A stretch of 64,000 bases of DNA, taken from positions 28,862,190-28,926,189 of the forward strand of contig CP092865.1 in NCBI GenBank assembly GCA_030710605.1. Direction: 5' to 3'. The number at the start of each line of letters is the position of its first letter. The stretch's first letter is position 1. The translations under genes and the position numbers were made by a program. Origin of the DNA: Cordylochernes scorpioides. Its lineage: Eukaryota; Arthropoda; Arachnida; Pseudoscorpiones; Chernetidae. The notes under the pieces were generated by a model, which did no database searches, was not told the origin of the DNA, and saw only the letters and a list, made by a program, of their open reading frames with translations. Positions 42,436 through 53,428 of the stretch are shown here, piece by piece.

Positions 42436-43155
42436 TAATATTAACATATAATATAGCTGAGAATTGATTCATTTTAGAACCTAATGCCGCCCAACGTTGA
42501 CAACAATAATTTCCATAATACATTTCGCACTGGATTTTTAAATACAAGAATTAGAAGCGGCTCCCTCCTATTACAGAATAAATTTCATACAGATGTCTTC
42601 ATTCATTTTTGTTATATCCAATCAATCGTTGATTTCAGCATCCCTGATTGGTCTATTTCAATCGCCCGAAGAATTCTGAAAAATCAAGAAAAACCTGTGA
42701 AACATCTCTTAATTATAAACATCATGAAATTGGTAAAGAATTTTTCCTAAAGAAATGGTTTAAATTTGATCGAAATGTAATTTTGACATCAATCATATTA
42801 AAGCAAGTCATTTCTGCGAGCAATTTTAAGAAATAGACATTTGTTCCTCTAGGCTGTCTTAATTATGATAATCATGCTGGGAAATTATAGCACCTTGATC
42901 CACCACTTCCTACGTTTCAGGTTCTCTCTGCCCAATGGCATGTATACATCCTCACAAGATGATCTGCTAAATGAAGGAATCATGACCTTGTGTCGAACCA
43001 AATACTTTACAGCCATTTTTCTCTGTTATGTCAATGATTTTTTAAATTGATCTGTTAGTGCATTTTGATTTTGATTTTTTTCTTATTTCTCTCAAAAACT
43101 CATTTATTTTAACAATAATTATTTATCAATAGAAAGCAATAACGTGCCATCTATA
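42436..43155. other. Region without supported genes
   Basis: Short open frames at 42484-42836 and 42865-43050 show no domain. Confidence 0.45.
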
Positions 43156-43159
43156 TATA

Positions 43160-43300
43160 GCAAATGAAAACATTAAGACGCGAATGTTTATTTTCACATT
43201 GCCTTCCCGAATTTTTCAATCACAGTAAGGACAGTAGAAGTTTGATTGAGGTGTAAAAGAAACCTTCGCGTCTTTGTGTTTTTATTCTTGCTAAATAATT
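43160..43300 (+). repeat. Repeat family A fragment
   Basis: Ends GTAAGGACAGTAGAAG and AACCTTCGCGTCTTTGTG; the central GGGAGGG hairpin is missing. Confidence 0.6.
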
Positions 43301-43429
43301 ATTTATATTAAAGTTATAGATAATCTTCAATTTCTAATGATCTAATATGAATATAAACAAAAAAAAGCACGTTTATTGTAAGCAAAACAGAATCAAGAGG
43401 AAGTAAATTCATTTTTGTCCACGAGAGAT

Positions 43430-43580
43430 TACGCACACAAAATATAAAATTACTCTTCATTTACAGAAAATCCATGGTAAATCCATGTATGATAAATTTA
43501 TTTTCCTCTAATTTACCCAGACTAATCTATTTTTTTAGCTTGATTGTCTCAATAATTTTGACGTGACAACGTCTTAAATT
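43430..43580 (+). mobile_element. Body fragment of the 290-bp retroposon
   Basis: The plus strand matches the complement of 12900-12990 (TCTAATTTACCCAGACTAAT, AGCTTGATTGTCT). The hairpin tail is missing. Confidence 0.5.
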
Positions 43581-43605
43581 AGGTTGCGGCTGGGAGTCAC
43601 TTATG

Positions 43606-43880
43606 AAAAAGTGTAACGCCCGGTAACGTTACGATGAGTCACCGAACGAGAGTGCTGCGCGCGCAGCTGCGCGCGCAGCGCTAGAGAATTAGGCGCATTG
43701 AATCGGCGCATGCTTGTCTCTGTCTTTGTCTTTCTCGAACGTTCTTGGCGTTGGAAAAACAAGAAAGCGTCATAATACAAGTTCACACGTGTGGTTAAAG
43801 TATCGTCAGCTGTGTCTGTAGTGAAAATGTGGAGTGCTTAGATTCGTCATTTACAACAACTACAACAATAAAGGTAAATA
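43606..43880 (+). promoter_or_regulatory. GC-palindrome block, LTR- or promoter-like
   Basis: Starts TGTAACGCCCGGTAACGTTA. It contains a long alternating palindrome (43651-43683: GCTGCGCGCGCAGC twice) and ends near ACAACAATAAAGGTAAAT. The TGTAACG start and sharp compositional edge resemble a Ty3-type LTR, but no second copy was found. GTAAAT could be a splice donor. Confidence 0.35.
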
Positions 43881-44068
43881 ATTGTACACTGATATTTCAT
43901 TATCGTAAACTATGATTGATTGATTAATTGTTAGATTGACACAAAAGTTGAGAAACTGAGTTTATAGGTTATGTCATACTATTGATAAATGTTGATAGTG
44001 TTAAGTAAATTATTAGTTTAAAATTAATTAATTAATTAATTATTATTTTACAAATTTTAAATAGTTTC

Positions 44069-44340
44069 AAATTTATTTAGCAAAAATTTGAACCTTCGAT
44101 CTGAATAAATGTTTTGATTTTCGAATTGATTCTTTAAAATTACAAATATTAAGAAAAAGTGGCAGATATAAGAAAACTTTATTTAAACTGTGTTGAGCAA
44201 GAATTTTAACATCTAATTTAAGTAAATGTTTTAATTTTCAACTTCATCATTTACAATTACAAATTTTATTTAATTTCAAATTTATTTAGCAAAAATTTGA
44301 ACCTTCGATCTGAATAAGTGTTTTGATTTTCAAATACCAA
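44069..44340 (+). repeat. 208-bp spaced direct repeat
   Basis: CAAATTTATTTAGCAAAAAT at 44069 recurs at 44277 with the following 40 bases almost unchanged. AT-rich, possibly part of an intron. Confidence 0.65.
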
Positions 44341-44875
44341 CGCGGCTGGTGGAGTGGCGATCTATCGTAAATTATCATCGACATCTACGGCGGAAGTGTT
44401 CCAAGTTGCGATTACAGACGTAACTCGTGTCATTAAAACCAAGGGTGACATGTGCATGACTGAAGTTACTTGCTTCGCCGCTAATACTAGCTTCAAGTTT
44501 ATACTCGGTGCTGTATATATTCATCCAGGAGCTAGTATGCAGGATATTGGAATGTTACTATGGCAAGGACTCGGTCCGTACATTCACAACAGCCAGTACG
44601 TGCCACCGTTCGTGCAAGTTGATTCTAGTATACCGATTCTTCTGTGTGGTGATTTTAACAAAAACGTAAAGCCTGACAACTCGTTTCTTAAATTCATGAA
44701 AAATACGTATAATCTTGATTGCGTATCAAACGTTTCTAAGTCAACTACGTTAAAAGGAACAACTATCGACTTGACTTTCGCAAGACACATTACAGCAGAA
44801 ACACTTCCTTTCATTTCATATTTCTCCTATCATCGTCCTATCCTCAACAAAATCACTCAAATAGGAATTAGTTAA
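44335..44875 (+). pseudogene. Endonuclease/exonuclease/phosphatase-fold fragment
   Basis: The open frame reads GGVAIYRK-like start, AVYIHPGASMQD, ILLCGDFNKNV (the GDFN metal-site motif), TTLKGTTIDLTFAR (GTxIDL), and ends YFSYHRPIL. These are motifs of the EEP (APE-like) fold. The SYHRP ending is what I associate with the endonuclease attached to Helentron-type helicase proteins, more than with LINE endonucleases. The N-terminal third of the domain is missing, so this is a fragment. No helicase or Rep is seen nearby. Confidence 0.6.
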
Positions 44876-45059
44876 GTTTTAGTTTACATGTACAATGTTT
44901 TAGTAAACAAAATATATTTCTATAGTTAAAATTTGTGCAATTCTTATTTTCATTCAATTCCTTGTTCCTATTGTGCAATTTAATTATATTCATATCAATA
45001 AATATTCTACCGTTGTCACGTAAAATCTTCGCCCGTAAAACCGACTTTATTTTTCTATA

Positions 45060-45182
45060 TATAAATTTCATATTACCATTAATCTATTATTACTGTTTTT
45101 CCTGCATTTATCCTACATCTCTGCTTGGATATCTGTATAAGACTAAAATGTCTTAATAACGCTTTTTGTTGTTGTTGTATAA
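45060..45182 (+). mobile_element. Retroposon with hairpin tail, plus strand
   Basis: Body piece CTATTATTACTG...CCTACATCTCTGC, then stem AAGAC...GTCTT, AATAACGC and GTT repeats. Same family as 12722-13010. Confidence 0.75.
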
Positions 45183-45199
45183 TAACTTATCTATCCCTG

Positions 45200-45960
45200 T
45201 GTCTTCAACCCACAGTTTTCTTGTTTTCTCAGAGAGTACAGAATATTCTTCGGATTCGATGTGCCACCAGTGGTGTATATACCATACCATACGGTGATAT
45301 TGGGAAGAGAAATGTGGTAGTTATCTTCCACATGGTATAACTGCAGCCGTCGTTTCAAATCCCCCATCTATAGTCCAGATCCCTGTCTTCAGTCAGTACT
45401 ACAAAGCTGCTGCCCCATCGGCTAGTGATTTATAGGCGGACCTATTGTAAAATGAATGACAAGCTATTATAGAATCCAAGATTCTAGAGTTAAGTTGGGG
45501 AAAGAGGGATGGACTCCAGCTTCTCCAGCTACCATGTGTGAGGCGCCAAAAACGGCATTCCTGCGTGAGGGAGGACAACGAGCAGTCTGGTGACATCTGC
45601 GGCGAGTAGAAGACGTGGGGAGTTGCCTCAGGGGCGTGTGTATGATCCTACAAGGCGGTGCCAGGAGAGGCTAAATCGGATCGGCCTACAAGACGGTGTA
45701 GTCCAAGCTGGACATGTACAGTGTGGAGCGGAACGTTTCACAAGAGTGACATCCACGGCGCCAAGGATCCTTCTGACGGGGAGGTTGAAGGCAAGTCCCA
45801 ATTATTGTACTCCTTCTGTTTAGTGCCACGTATAATAAAGCGATAACTTTTACTGCATCCTTACGAACTCACGGTGTATCTTTGTGGCATCCTGAGTATA
45901 CAAAGAACACGAACAGCGTCTGGGTACGACGTAACAATATTTAAAGCATAGATTAATTCA
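45200..45960. other. Unassigned GC-richer region
   Basis: 45720-45765 (GGAACGTTTCACAAGAGTG and CATCCACGGCGCCAA) recurs at 52620-52662. Ends with GACGTAACAATAT, LTR-like. No domain in any frame. Confidence 0.4.
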
Positions 45961-46439
45961 GGTTATGCATGAAGAGAGTTTACACCCCCTCCTTTTTTAT
46001 TTCTTAAGAGAAAAAGAGGGCCTCAATCTATAAATATATTTGTGCCTACCAGATTTTTTTAATTAATTATTTTCAGGCTTTATATATAGAATTCTCTGAG
46101 AAGTATTCAACTCCCCCATATGAGGTATTTAATATCGCGCGATATGAGAAAGATAATTCAAGTTTTAAAAAGATATACTCTGGCCCGCAAAATTAAAGGA
46201 ACAACATATTTTTTTCATTTATCTTAAATTTTATTGAACATTTAGCAATGAAATTTTATACACAAATTTATTATTCCATTATTGATTAAAATTACCCGAA
46301 ATCAAAAAATATAACACGTATTTTATGCAAATCAGCCGGTCAAGCAATGATCTTTTGAGATATTTGAGATTAAAAAAATATTTTGTTCCTTTAATTTTGC
46401 GGCCCAGTGTATATATATATATTTTTTTCATGTGTTAAG

Positions 46440-46728
46440 CATATTTACGCAAGTTTGGCCTTAAATACCCATTTCTTGGTTTCTCAAGAAGCCTCTGGGA
46501 CCAAAAATATTTTTGGTCGCAGTGGTAGAGTCTACTACACACTGACGAGCGCCAACAGCGCGAAACGCGTTCGTGGTTGGCTTTTCTTGATTTATCAATA
46601 AAATGGGTTGGCCAAATAAAAAGGGAACAGGTTGAATTAATGTTAAGTTGATTTCTGTTCCACTAGATAGCGGTCTGACATCTAAAAATCACATGTGCTC
46701 CTGGTCAGGATATGCCTTTTTTATTTTT
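46440..46728 (+). repeat. Repeat family B, full unit with hammerhead
   Basis: Colinear with 23042-23310 in opposite orientation: ATTTACGCAAGTTTGGCC, hairpin GACCAAAAAT/ATTTTTGGTC, ribozyme, CACATGTGCTCCTGGTCAGG, and a T-rich end. Confidence 0.8.
46537..46576 (+). ncRNA. Hammerhead ribozyme, family B copy 2
   Basis: Core CTGACGA (46542-46548), stem II GCGC/GCGC (46549-46552, 46558-46561), GAAA (46562-46565), CGCGTT, CGTGG. Core boxes are perfect. Stem I has weakened to CAC/GTG with a mismatch next to the core, so cleavage may be poor. Confidence 0.75.
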
Positions 46729-47120
46729 AATATATATATATACTTAGATAATAAAAAGACATATATTGCATTGATGAAATGACAAATATAGCCAATATCT
46801 GCTTTTTAAAAAAATTATCTAATGATTTAGGTATGAATTGCTTTATTTTCAAATATATATATCTATTAGATAATAAAAGGCATATATTGGATTTAATAAA
46901 ATATTTATTTTGCCAATATTTCGGCTGGCTGAACGCCAACCTTTATCGAGGCATTACAATTAGGGCTTCCAATCCCGGTACATATTTTCAATCCCGGGAT
47001 TCGGGATTGCTTTTTTCTCAATCCCGGGATCCCGGGATATCCCGGGATTGAAAAACATTTTCGTCTTTCTACGCCAAGAGGTATATCGTTTCGTTCGTTA
47101 TATTTTTAATTTTTTATCTT

Positions 47121-48167
47121 TTATATAGTGCCAAAGACGTGGCCACACGTCACAACCACACGAGCTTTTTTCGTCACTTCATTTATATTTTTCTTTGAAA
47201 ATACTGAAGATTTTGGATAAATTGCTTCAGGGAATGAGGGATGTGCTACCTTTAGGCTAACGTTAAATGGAGAAGTGTCCTCATTGTCATCCTCGGAAAG
47301 GTCAGATTCTGCTTCATTTACTCTTGCGGAAACGAATTCAGGAACAAACCTCTCATTTTTCTTAGCATAAAGTACATCCATCACAGCCAGATGGAGACCA
47401 TGCGCGTAGCAGAGCTGTTGCAGTGGAACAATAATGTGACCCAATTTTACCATCATTGCGCACCCATCAGTTGTAACACACACAATATCAGTTTCGAAGT
47501 CGATTCCAAACTCCAAGAGCCTAGCACCAATGACATATTTGCATTGTTCAGAGGAAAATACTCCAGATATTCGAGTCAATCCAAGATTCCACACTTTGGT
47601 ACGGCTATGAATATTAATGTTCAGGTAACGCTTGCTTCTGATTGACGTCCATTCATCCAGCGTAAGGCTGAAAAGTTGCCCCTTTTCTTTCTCCATCTGA
47701 AGCTCTCGAACGATCTTCTCACGAAATGTTTCCGAATAACGACACACTTTAATCTTAATGGTCTCTGCGGAGAGAGGAATTTCATGTCCAAGAGCATTGA
47801 GGCACTTGCGTAGATCCTTAGATGTGACAAAAACGGAGAATGGCAATCCGTCGAGAGCTATCATTCTAGCTAGCACAGCATCAGTCGATCGATCGATGGA
47901 AACAGACGAAAAATGATCAAGAATTGATATCTTAGGAGTCTTTTTTGCAGGGGTCTGTGTATCAACTTCGTATTTAACTTTTCTCTTCGAAGTTTCGATT
48001 CCGTGGACCGCCTTCTGGTGTACATGCAGCCCTTTTGTAGACCCACCGACGCATTTCAAAATCATTTTGCACGCTATACGCTGTGCATTTTGGCCAGATC
48101 CGTCTCGTAGGTAATAGCACCAGATTCCTTCTGATTTAAAAGGAATAAACTTCGCCATCACAATCAA
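47121..48167 (-). pseudogene. hAT transposase, C-terminally truncated, 348 aa
   Basis: N-terminal BED-finger-like segment (GIWCYYLRDGSGQNAQRIAC, then GLHVHQKAVHG): the His pair is present, but one of the two zinc Cys appears lost (QRIAC). The catalytic region includes LFSLTLDEWTS (first Asp) and IVCVTTDGCAMM (second Asp), and the LCYAHGLHLAVMDV motif. The frame ends at 47121 with no C-terminal dimerisation domain and no third acidic residue, although the left terminus is only 160 bp further. So the 3' half was deleted and the element depends on others. Confidence 0.85.
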
Positions 48168-48299
48168 GAAGTGATAAGCTTACCAAAAATGTCCGACGCG
48201 TTTTCTATTGAGAAATAACAAGGTCCGATAATATTGTTTTAGAGACTTTGTTTTATACATTATAAAGGACTGCGACGTATGATTATAAAACAACACTTG

Positions 48300-48450
48300 A
48301 AGTTGCACCGCATAAGTTTCTTTTCCGTGAAAAAATCAATATTTATTTCAAAGAGAAATATTTACTATTTCTAACTTTTTTGGATGAAGTATGAAAGGGT
48401 GAATATATGAAGAGTAATGGCGAACGGAAATATAAGTTGAAAACTACTTT
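48300..48450 (-). repeat. Arm of the 62-kb foldback family inside the hAT
   Basis: ATTTCAAAGAGAAATATTTACTATTTCTA, GGATGAAGTATGAAAGG and AAGAGTAATGGCGAACGG, a diverged copy of 62480-62570. Confidence 0.6.
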
Positions 48451-49404
48451 AGGCTGATGCTTTATAGTGACGAAGCATTTAATGAAATGACATTAAATAA
48501 ATTTAATTTAAATTAAATAACAAAAAAGCTGGCGAGGGTTTCACAAAATGAACAGCAGAGCAGTGCGTTCATGATGACCCATGCATACAGAGTACAGGAT
48601 GGAGAGTATAAACATAGATTTAAAAAATATATATAAAACAATTTGGAGCCCAGATAAGAGGTTAGTGGCGGGTCCATGTTACACGCAGGTCCGCCACAAA
48701 AATAAAGGGATGCCGCTACTATCTAAGAAGCCACTATTTGCATGTCAACAAAATAATTTCAAATCTCTCAGAAAAAAAAGACCCGAAATGCAGATGTATA
48801 AACAAAACGTCAAAAGTGTGCTATCTCTTCATCTGTTTGATTACCAAAATGCAAGATAAGAAAAATATATTTTTTGCGCTGGTTTTCATGCACAAACCAG
48901 TAATCCCGGTATTTTTCGAGCAGAATCTCGGGATTTCGGGATCATTAATTGGCTCCGGGATCCCGGGATTGGAGGCCCTAATTACAATGTATACAAAAAT
49001 GTAATGCCTCGATAAAGGTTGGCGTTCAGCCAGCCGAAATATTGGCAAAATAAATATTTTATTAAATCCAATATATGCCGTTTATTATCTAATGAATTAA
49101 GTATGGATTGCTCTATTTTCAAAATATATATCTATAAAAAATTGAATAAAATAAAAATATATTAACTCTCTCTCTTAGAGGGCAATTTCTTTCTTATTTG
49201 CTTTTTATTTGTTCAATTATAGAGAGAGAAATCCGTTCGGAAAAAAGCGTAAAACTTAAAAAGGAGGGAATTGACCATATAAATATATATACAGAGAAAA
49301 ACACATCAACCAATAGTTTAACTCCCGACACTTCATTGATTTCCTGTCACTCTCTTCAGGGGAATGGTTAATTTGAATCCTAGTTCTACTTATATACATA
49401 CACT

Positions 49405-50225
49405 TATATATTAAGACCATGGAATTGTTGTAAATAGTCTAGATATCTACTACCACATGTTCCACCCCATGACTGTATATAACTTCTTATGTACTGCACA
49501 TAGAAAGCCTCAACTAACATCAATCTGTACCGCGTAAGAATCTAATAAAGTATCGCAACTGTACAGATAGAAGGAATGGAGACTAACAGGAGAAGATTAA
49601 GGTTAAAACTAATCAGGCTTAGGTGAGAGTAGAAGTCAAACCTAAGAAGTAGGCCTAGAAGAGAGCCCGACTATTAATAAAGTCACAGTTAACCTTCTGA
49701 CCCCGGAAACCCTGCGAGCTAAGTTTAAGCCAATATTTCCTGACAGGACCGGACGTATCTGGTGACCGCAAAAGTTATAAAAGTAGAGAGACGCCCAATA
49801 TTTCCGGAACAAGGCCGGACGTATCTTCCATCAAAGAAAGCCGCAAGGCCAATTAGAGAAGACCATACCTAAGTAGGTCAACCAATAGCCAACGGCCATG
49901 TGACATATTCCTACCAATTAGGAAAGAATCACCTAAATAGGTCAGCCAATTAGAAAGAAGCAAGGTCGTGGTGTTAAATCGAGAAGCAAGAATAGTTAGT
50001 CTACGCTTGGCTCTCAACAAGGTAACACTTGCTCTAAAGATCTCCCTCTCTCCTCATCCCATTCCTTCTTGACGTCAGACGCTTCTTAGTGGAATCTCTG
50101 TTTGTTTATTTCACCTTTGGCCCAGCTGTGTCGCCTTCCACCACGACTGCACGGTAGAGTTGACATCGAGGTTCGTCTAGCATCAGGTAACACTGGTCCC
50201 AGAGGTCCCAAGATATCATATATAT
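49405..50225 (+). repeat. LTR-like block, plus orientation
   Basis: Colinear with the complement of 51003-51620 over most of its length (CTACCACATGTTCCACC, GTACCGCGTAAGA, CTAATAAAGT, GGCTTAGGTG, TTGACATCGA). It contains a TATAAAAGTAGAGAG promoter-like stretch and ends GGTAACACTGGTCCCAGAGG; TGGTCCCAGAGG could be a primer-binding site just after an ...AACA end. Boundaries uncertain; no internal genes remain. Confidence 0.6.
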
Positions 50226-50236
50226 ATATATATCAA

Positions 50237-50499
50237 TAGTTGCACCAGGTAGGGGTTTGGAATGTTCTCAATCACCTTAATTCCCTCCATTTCCGAGTTG
50301 TACACGTTTCCCGCCAGCAGGTCTCCATAGTTAAAACAAATAAAAAGTAAATAAGGAAGAAATTACAAATTAAGGTTGTTAAGTTTATTGACTTCCTTGT
50401 AGGTAGCGAGTCTTGGCGTCCGTGGCTCCAGTGGTCTGTCTTCACGCCAACCTTCAAAGTGTGGTGTGTAGTTTCACTACATATATATATATTGTAACA
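50237..50499 (-). repeat. Possible solo LTR related to the Ty3-type element
   Basis: The minus strand starts TGTTACAATATATA and ends CCTACCTGGTGCAACT, like the 336-bp LTRs (TGTTAC...CCTGGTGCAACA). The middle has little similarity. The minus strand near the end is open (WRETCTTRKWRELR), as is gag in the full LTR. Confidence 0.45.
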
Positions 50500-50725
50500 T
50501 AGTATTTATTAATTTTATTTATGTAACACAGTATTTATTAATTTTATTATTTTTTATTAACAGAGTGGTGATTTTTATGTTTATATCTTGCGACTCTGTA
50601 AATTTCCCTCGTGGCTTATCTTTTGTTTACCTTTCATAGTTTGTCCTTCCCTGAAATAAATTTTGTTTCCTCCTGAAGTTTTTTTGTCTTCCCTAATTTT
50701 CCACGTGGCAATATATATATATATA
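50500..50725 (-). repeat. Interspersed repeat shared with 62218-62420
   Basis: The minus strand begins TTGCCACGTGGAAAATTAGG and ends with CTGTTAATAAAAAA and TAAATACTGTGTTACA. TG...CA ends suggest another small LTR. Confidence 0.6.
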
Positions 50726-51002
50726 TTTTTTTTTCTTCTTCTTATATATACCTTTTTTCTTATGCTGTACTTACTTTAATAAAAGAAAAAATCTTCGTTT
50801 CAAATGAATATACAAGATATTTTACAAATTGGTTTAAAAGACAAAGCTGAAATCTAATTAAGGCTTATTCAGTTTTTTTTTTATTTACGTGTTTTCGTCT
50901 GCTATAACGTATGTTTGATGTTTATATTTATTAGATAAATTTATTGGATTATTATTTTTTATTGAAGACATGATGGTTATATATATATATATTTATATAT
51001 AT

Positions 51003-51620
51003 GTGATATCTTGGGACCTCTGGGACCAGTGTTACCTGATGCTAGACGAACTTCGATGTCAACTCTACCGTGCAGTCGTGGTGGAAGACGACACAGCTGG
51101 GCCAAAGGTGAAATAAGCAAACAGCGATTCCACTTAGAAGCGTCTGAACGTCAAGAAGGAATGGGACGAGGAGATTTCTGGCAGGAAAGGGTTTACCTTT
51201 ATCGGAGCGTCCGGCGGACTGGTGCTGAAACAAAGGTTGGCTAAGGACTGACTAACTGAGGATCGGGGCCTCCTTTTATAGTTTAGCTGGGTCCGAACAG
51301 GTCACTGCCCTTTTCTGACGTAAACAGGGGGAAAAGTTTATTATCCAGGAGGGCCACGACCTCGTAAAAGTTGGACTGGGTTTGCTAGGCCTGCTTTTCT
51401 ATTCGCACCTAAGCCTGATTAGTTTTAGCCTTAATTTTCTCCTGTTATTCTCCATTCCTTCTATCTGTACAGTTGCTAAACTTTATTAGAGTCTTACGCG
51501 GTACAGATTGATATTATGTGATGCTTTATATTTGCAGTAAATAATAAGTTATATACAGTCACGTGGTGGAACATGTGGTAGCAGATATCTGGATTATTTA
51601 CAACAAGTCCATGGTCTTAA
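51003..51620 (-). repeat. LTR-like block, minus orientation
   Basis: Inverted relative of 49405-50225. The minus strand has TATAAAAGGAGGCCCCGATC, promoter-like, and the same GGTAACACTGGTCCCAGAGG end. The open frame 51011-51244 is a shadow. Confidence 0.6.
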
Positions 51621-51800
51621 ATCATCACATATATACTTAAAAACATCTATTATTGGTTTCTGTTTTGGTGCGGTGCCGTTTTCGCTCATTAGCTTCTTAC
51701 TGCTTTCAAACGCTATCTAGAACCATCGGCTGCGGATAATCATCACCGCACATGTCTCCGAAGCCATTTCTTTCTTTTTTTTTTTTAAATTTACCATATA

Positions 51801-52735
51801 TCCCTATATATATAAAAGTCAGTGTATGTATGTATGTATGTATGTGTGTTTGTTCCTATGTCGGCTATACACGTCCACAATACGTAACTAATCTGACTGA
51901 AATTTTAACAGTATATAGAGTAGAATCTGGAAAAACTTATAGTGAAAATTTCAGGTCTCTATCCCGAATATTTTTCGAGTTATTTGCAAATTGCGTTGCG
52001 AATTTGCCCTTTCGCTCGCAAGCAGCGCCTCTAGCGGTGAAAATGGGAGGTAATATCAGCTGACCTAATGTACATGTAAAACATGTTTCAACAGGACATA
52101 GAGAAAAATCTGGAAGAGATATTTATCGGATTTTTAGCCAAGAAAATTTGAAATTGAAAGGTTCTGGACAAAAATAGCTGTATTTTATTCATAAAATGAT
52201 CATGACAATATTGCTGTATCATGTTTGATTATCAGATTTTATTTATTTATGCTTATGAGGTGATACAGCAGCGTATTTACAATTAGAGAGGAGACAAAAT
52301 GAATTAAATCTAGAAAAAAGAAGTGAGGACATATCGGTCATTAAAGTCTGAGAGGCAAGGCCTTCAGCCAGTTCAGGGCTTCCGGGGTGACAGAATGGAG
52401 ATTGAAGATTCCTCCATTGAATTTGTACAGCGGGCAGTCGATTATCAGATACAAAATTATATCGGGAAAAATTCCAAAAAGCTGAGACCACGGGTGAAGC
52501 CAGTTCATTTTTAGTGTGCAGGAACAAAATTCTAACAGAAAAACATTCATTCGAGCAGAAGACACAAAGCCAGATCATCTCTTTATAAAAATATCGCTAC
52601 TCTGACACAAAGTTTGGAGTGGGACGTTTCACAAGAGTGACATCCACGGCGCCAATTTATAATTGTAACAAATAGTATTTGAATAAAAACATTCAATCGG
52701 GTAAAACCCGGGCGTTGCCCGGGTCATTCGGCTAG
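51801..52735 (+). mobile_element. Helitron-like non-autonomous element
   Basis: Starts TCCCTATATATATAAAAGTC after an A (51800). Ends with an 8-bp hairpin ACCCGGGC-GTT-GCCCGGGT (52706-52724), seven bases, and CTAG (52732-52735) followed by T. This A/T insertion with a 3' hairpin and CTRR end is diagnostic of Helitrons. GTAT repeats lie at 51826-51846. No Rep/helicase. It contains a LINE end (52235-52590). Confidence 0.82.
52235..52590 (-). pseudogene. LINE-end-like fragment inside the Helitron
   Basis: Minus-strand frames include YLIIDCPLYKFNGGIFNLHS and end near an A-rich ATAAATAAATAAAAT 3' end, resembling a non-LTR polymerase C-terminus. Weak. Confidence 0.4.
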
Positions 52736-52739
52736 TGTT

Positions 52740-53114
52740 GTATATATTTTAGGTTTAAATAATTAATTCTTCCCACAGAGTATATGTGTAAGATCAAAAG
52801 TAAATAGGTGTTAACAGTAAGAAGATAAATTTCTCTTTGTTTACTATGTTATGAGTTTCTAATTTATTTTGTTCTCTTTCTTGTGTAAATCAATAAAGAT
52901 AATGTTTGATAAATCTTCTTGGAATAAGTATCTTTAAAAAGTCTAAGCAAGGTCAACACACCATCACATTAACACAAAAAAAGGATCCCACTAATTTCAA
53001 CCTTTTCAAAAACGGGTTTGAAGCTCTCTATTTAACTTTCTAGAAATTTAAAAGTAACTATTTTAACACGGGTTTAGCATTTCGATGTGGATATATTTCC
53101 TCAAATTTCGCATG
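52740..53114. other. Stretch without recognisable features
   Basis: AT-rich; no gene. Confidence 0.45.
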
Positions 53115-53119
53115 TGCGG

Positions 53120-53428
53120 TGTGAAGAAATGTCGGGTAATCGTTTCACAAAACACTGAAGCGAGTTCGGTAGAAGAATTCACTGTGATGATTCTTTTGTG
53201 GGCTGTTGCAAGGATTTAAATAAGATCACTGAATAGCAGAAAGGAGAGGGTAAAAGTCTCCTTCCAACTAACTTTATTTAATACATCTTAAGAGGACAAA
53301 GGAAAACACCCAACTGGTCGGTAGCAGACCAAGCCGAGTTCTAGTCCTTTGTTGGCGGCTGGCGCCGCCGGGGTTTGTTTGTTTACAGTCGTCACCCGAG
53401 CCGTCTGGACGGCGTCCATTATTCCACA
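53120..53428 (-). repeat. 3' LTR of BEL/Pao element
   Basis: 309 bp; differs from the other LTR at a few positions (for example GTTTCAC versus GGTTCAC), implying some age. Confidence 0.95.

Larger units (their letters stand above)
46961..48980 (-). mobile_element. hAT element with CCCGGG subterminal repeats
   Basis: Ends TAGGG(C/A)(C/T)TCCAATCCCGG inverted; perfect 8-bp duplication ATTACAAT at 46953-46960 and 48981-48988. 2020 bp. Both ends carry clusters of ATCCCGGGAT-type palindromes, likely transposase binding sites. Transposase gene partial. Confidence 0.93.
46735..49135. repeat. Foldback family C split by a hAT element
   Basis: Left arm about 46865-46960 and right arm 48981-49080 are complements (GGCATATATTGGATTTAATA and GGCTGGCTGAACGCCAACC). 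The hAT element sits in the loop between them. Confidence 0.88.

Noticed and set aside
51011..51244. 77-codon frame
   Set aside because: Lies within an LTR-like repeat; the other copy at 49.4-50.2 kb does not preserve it.
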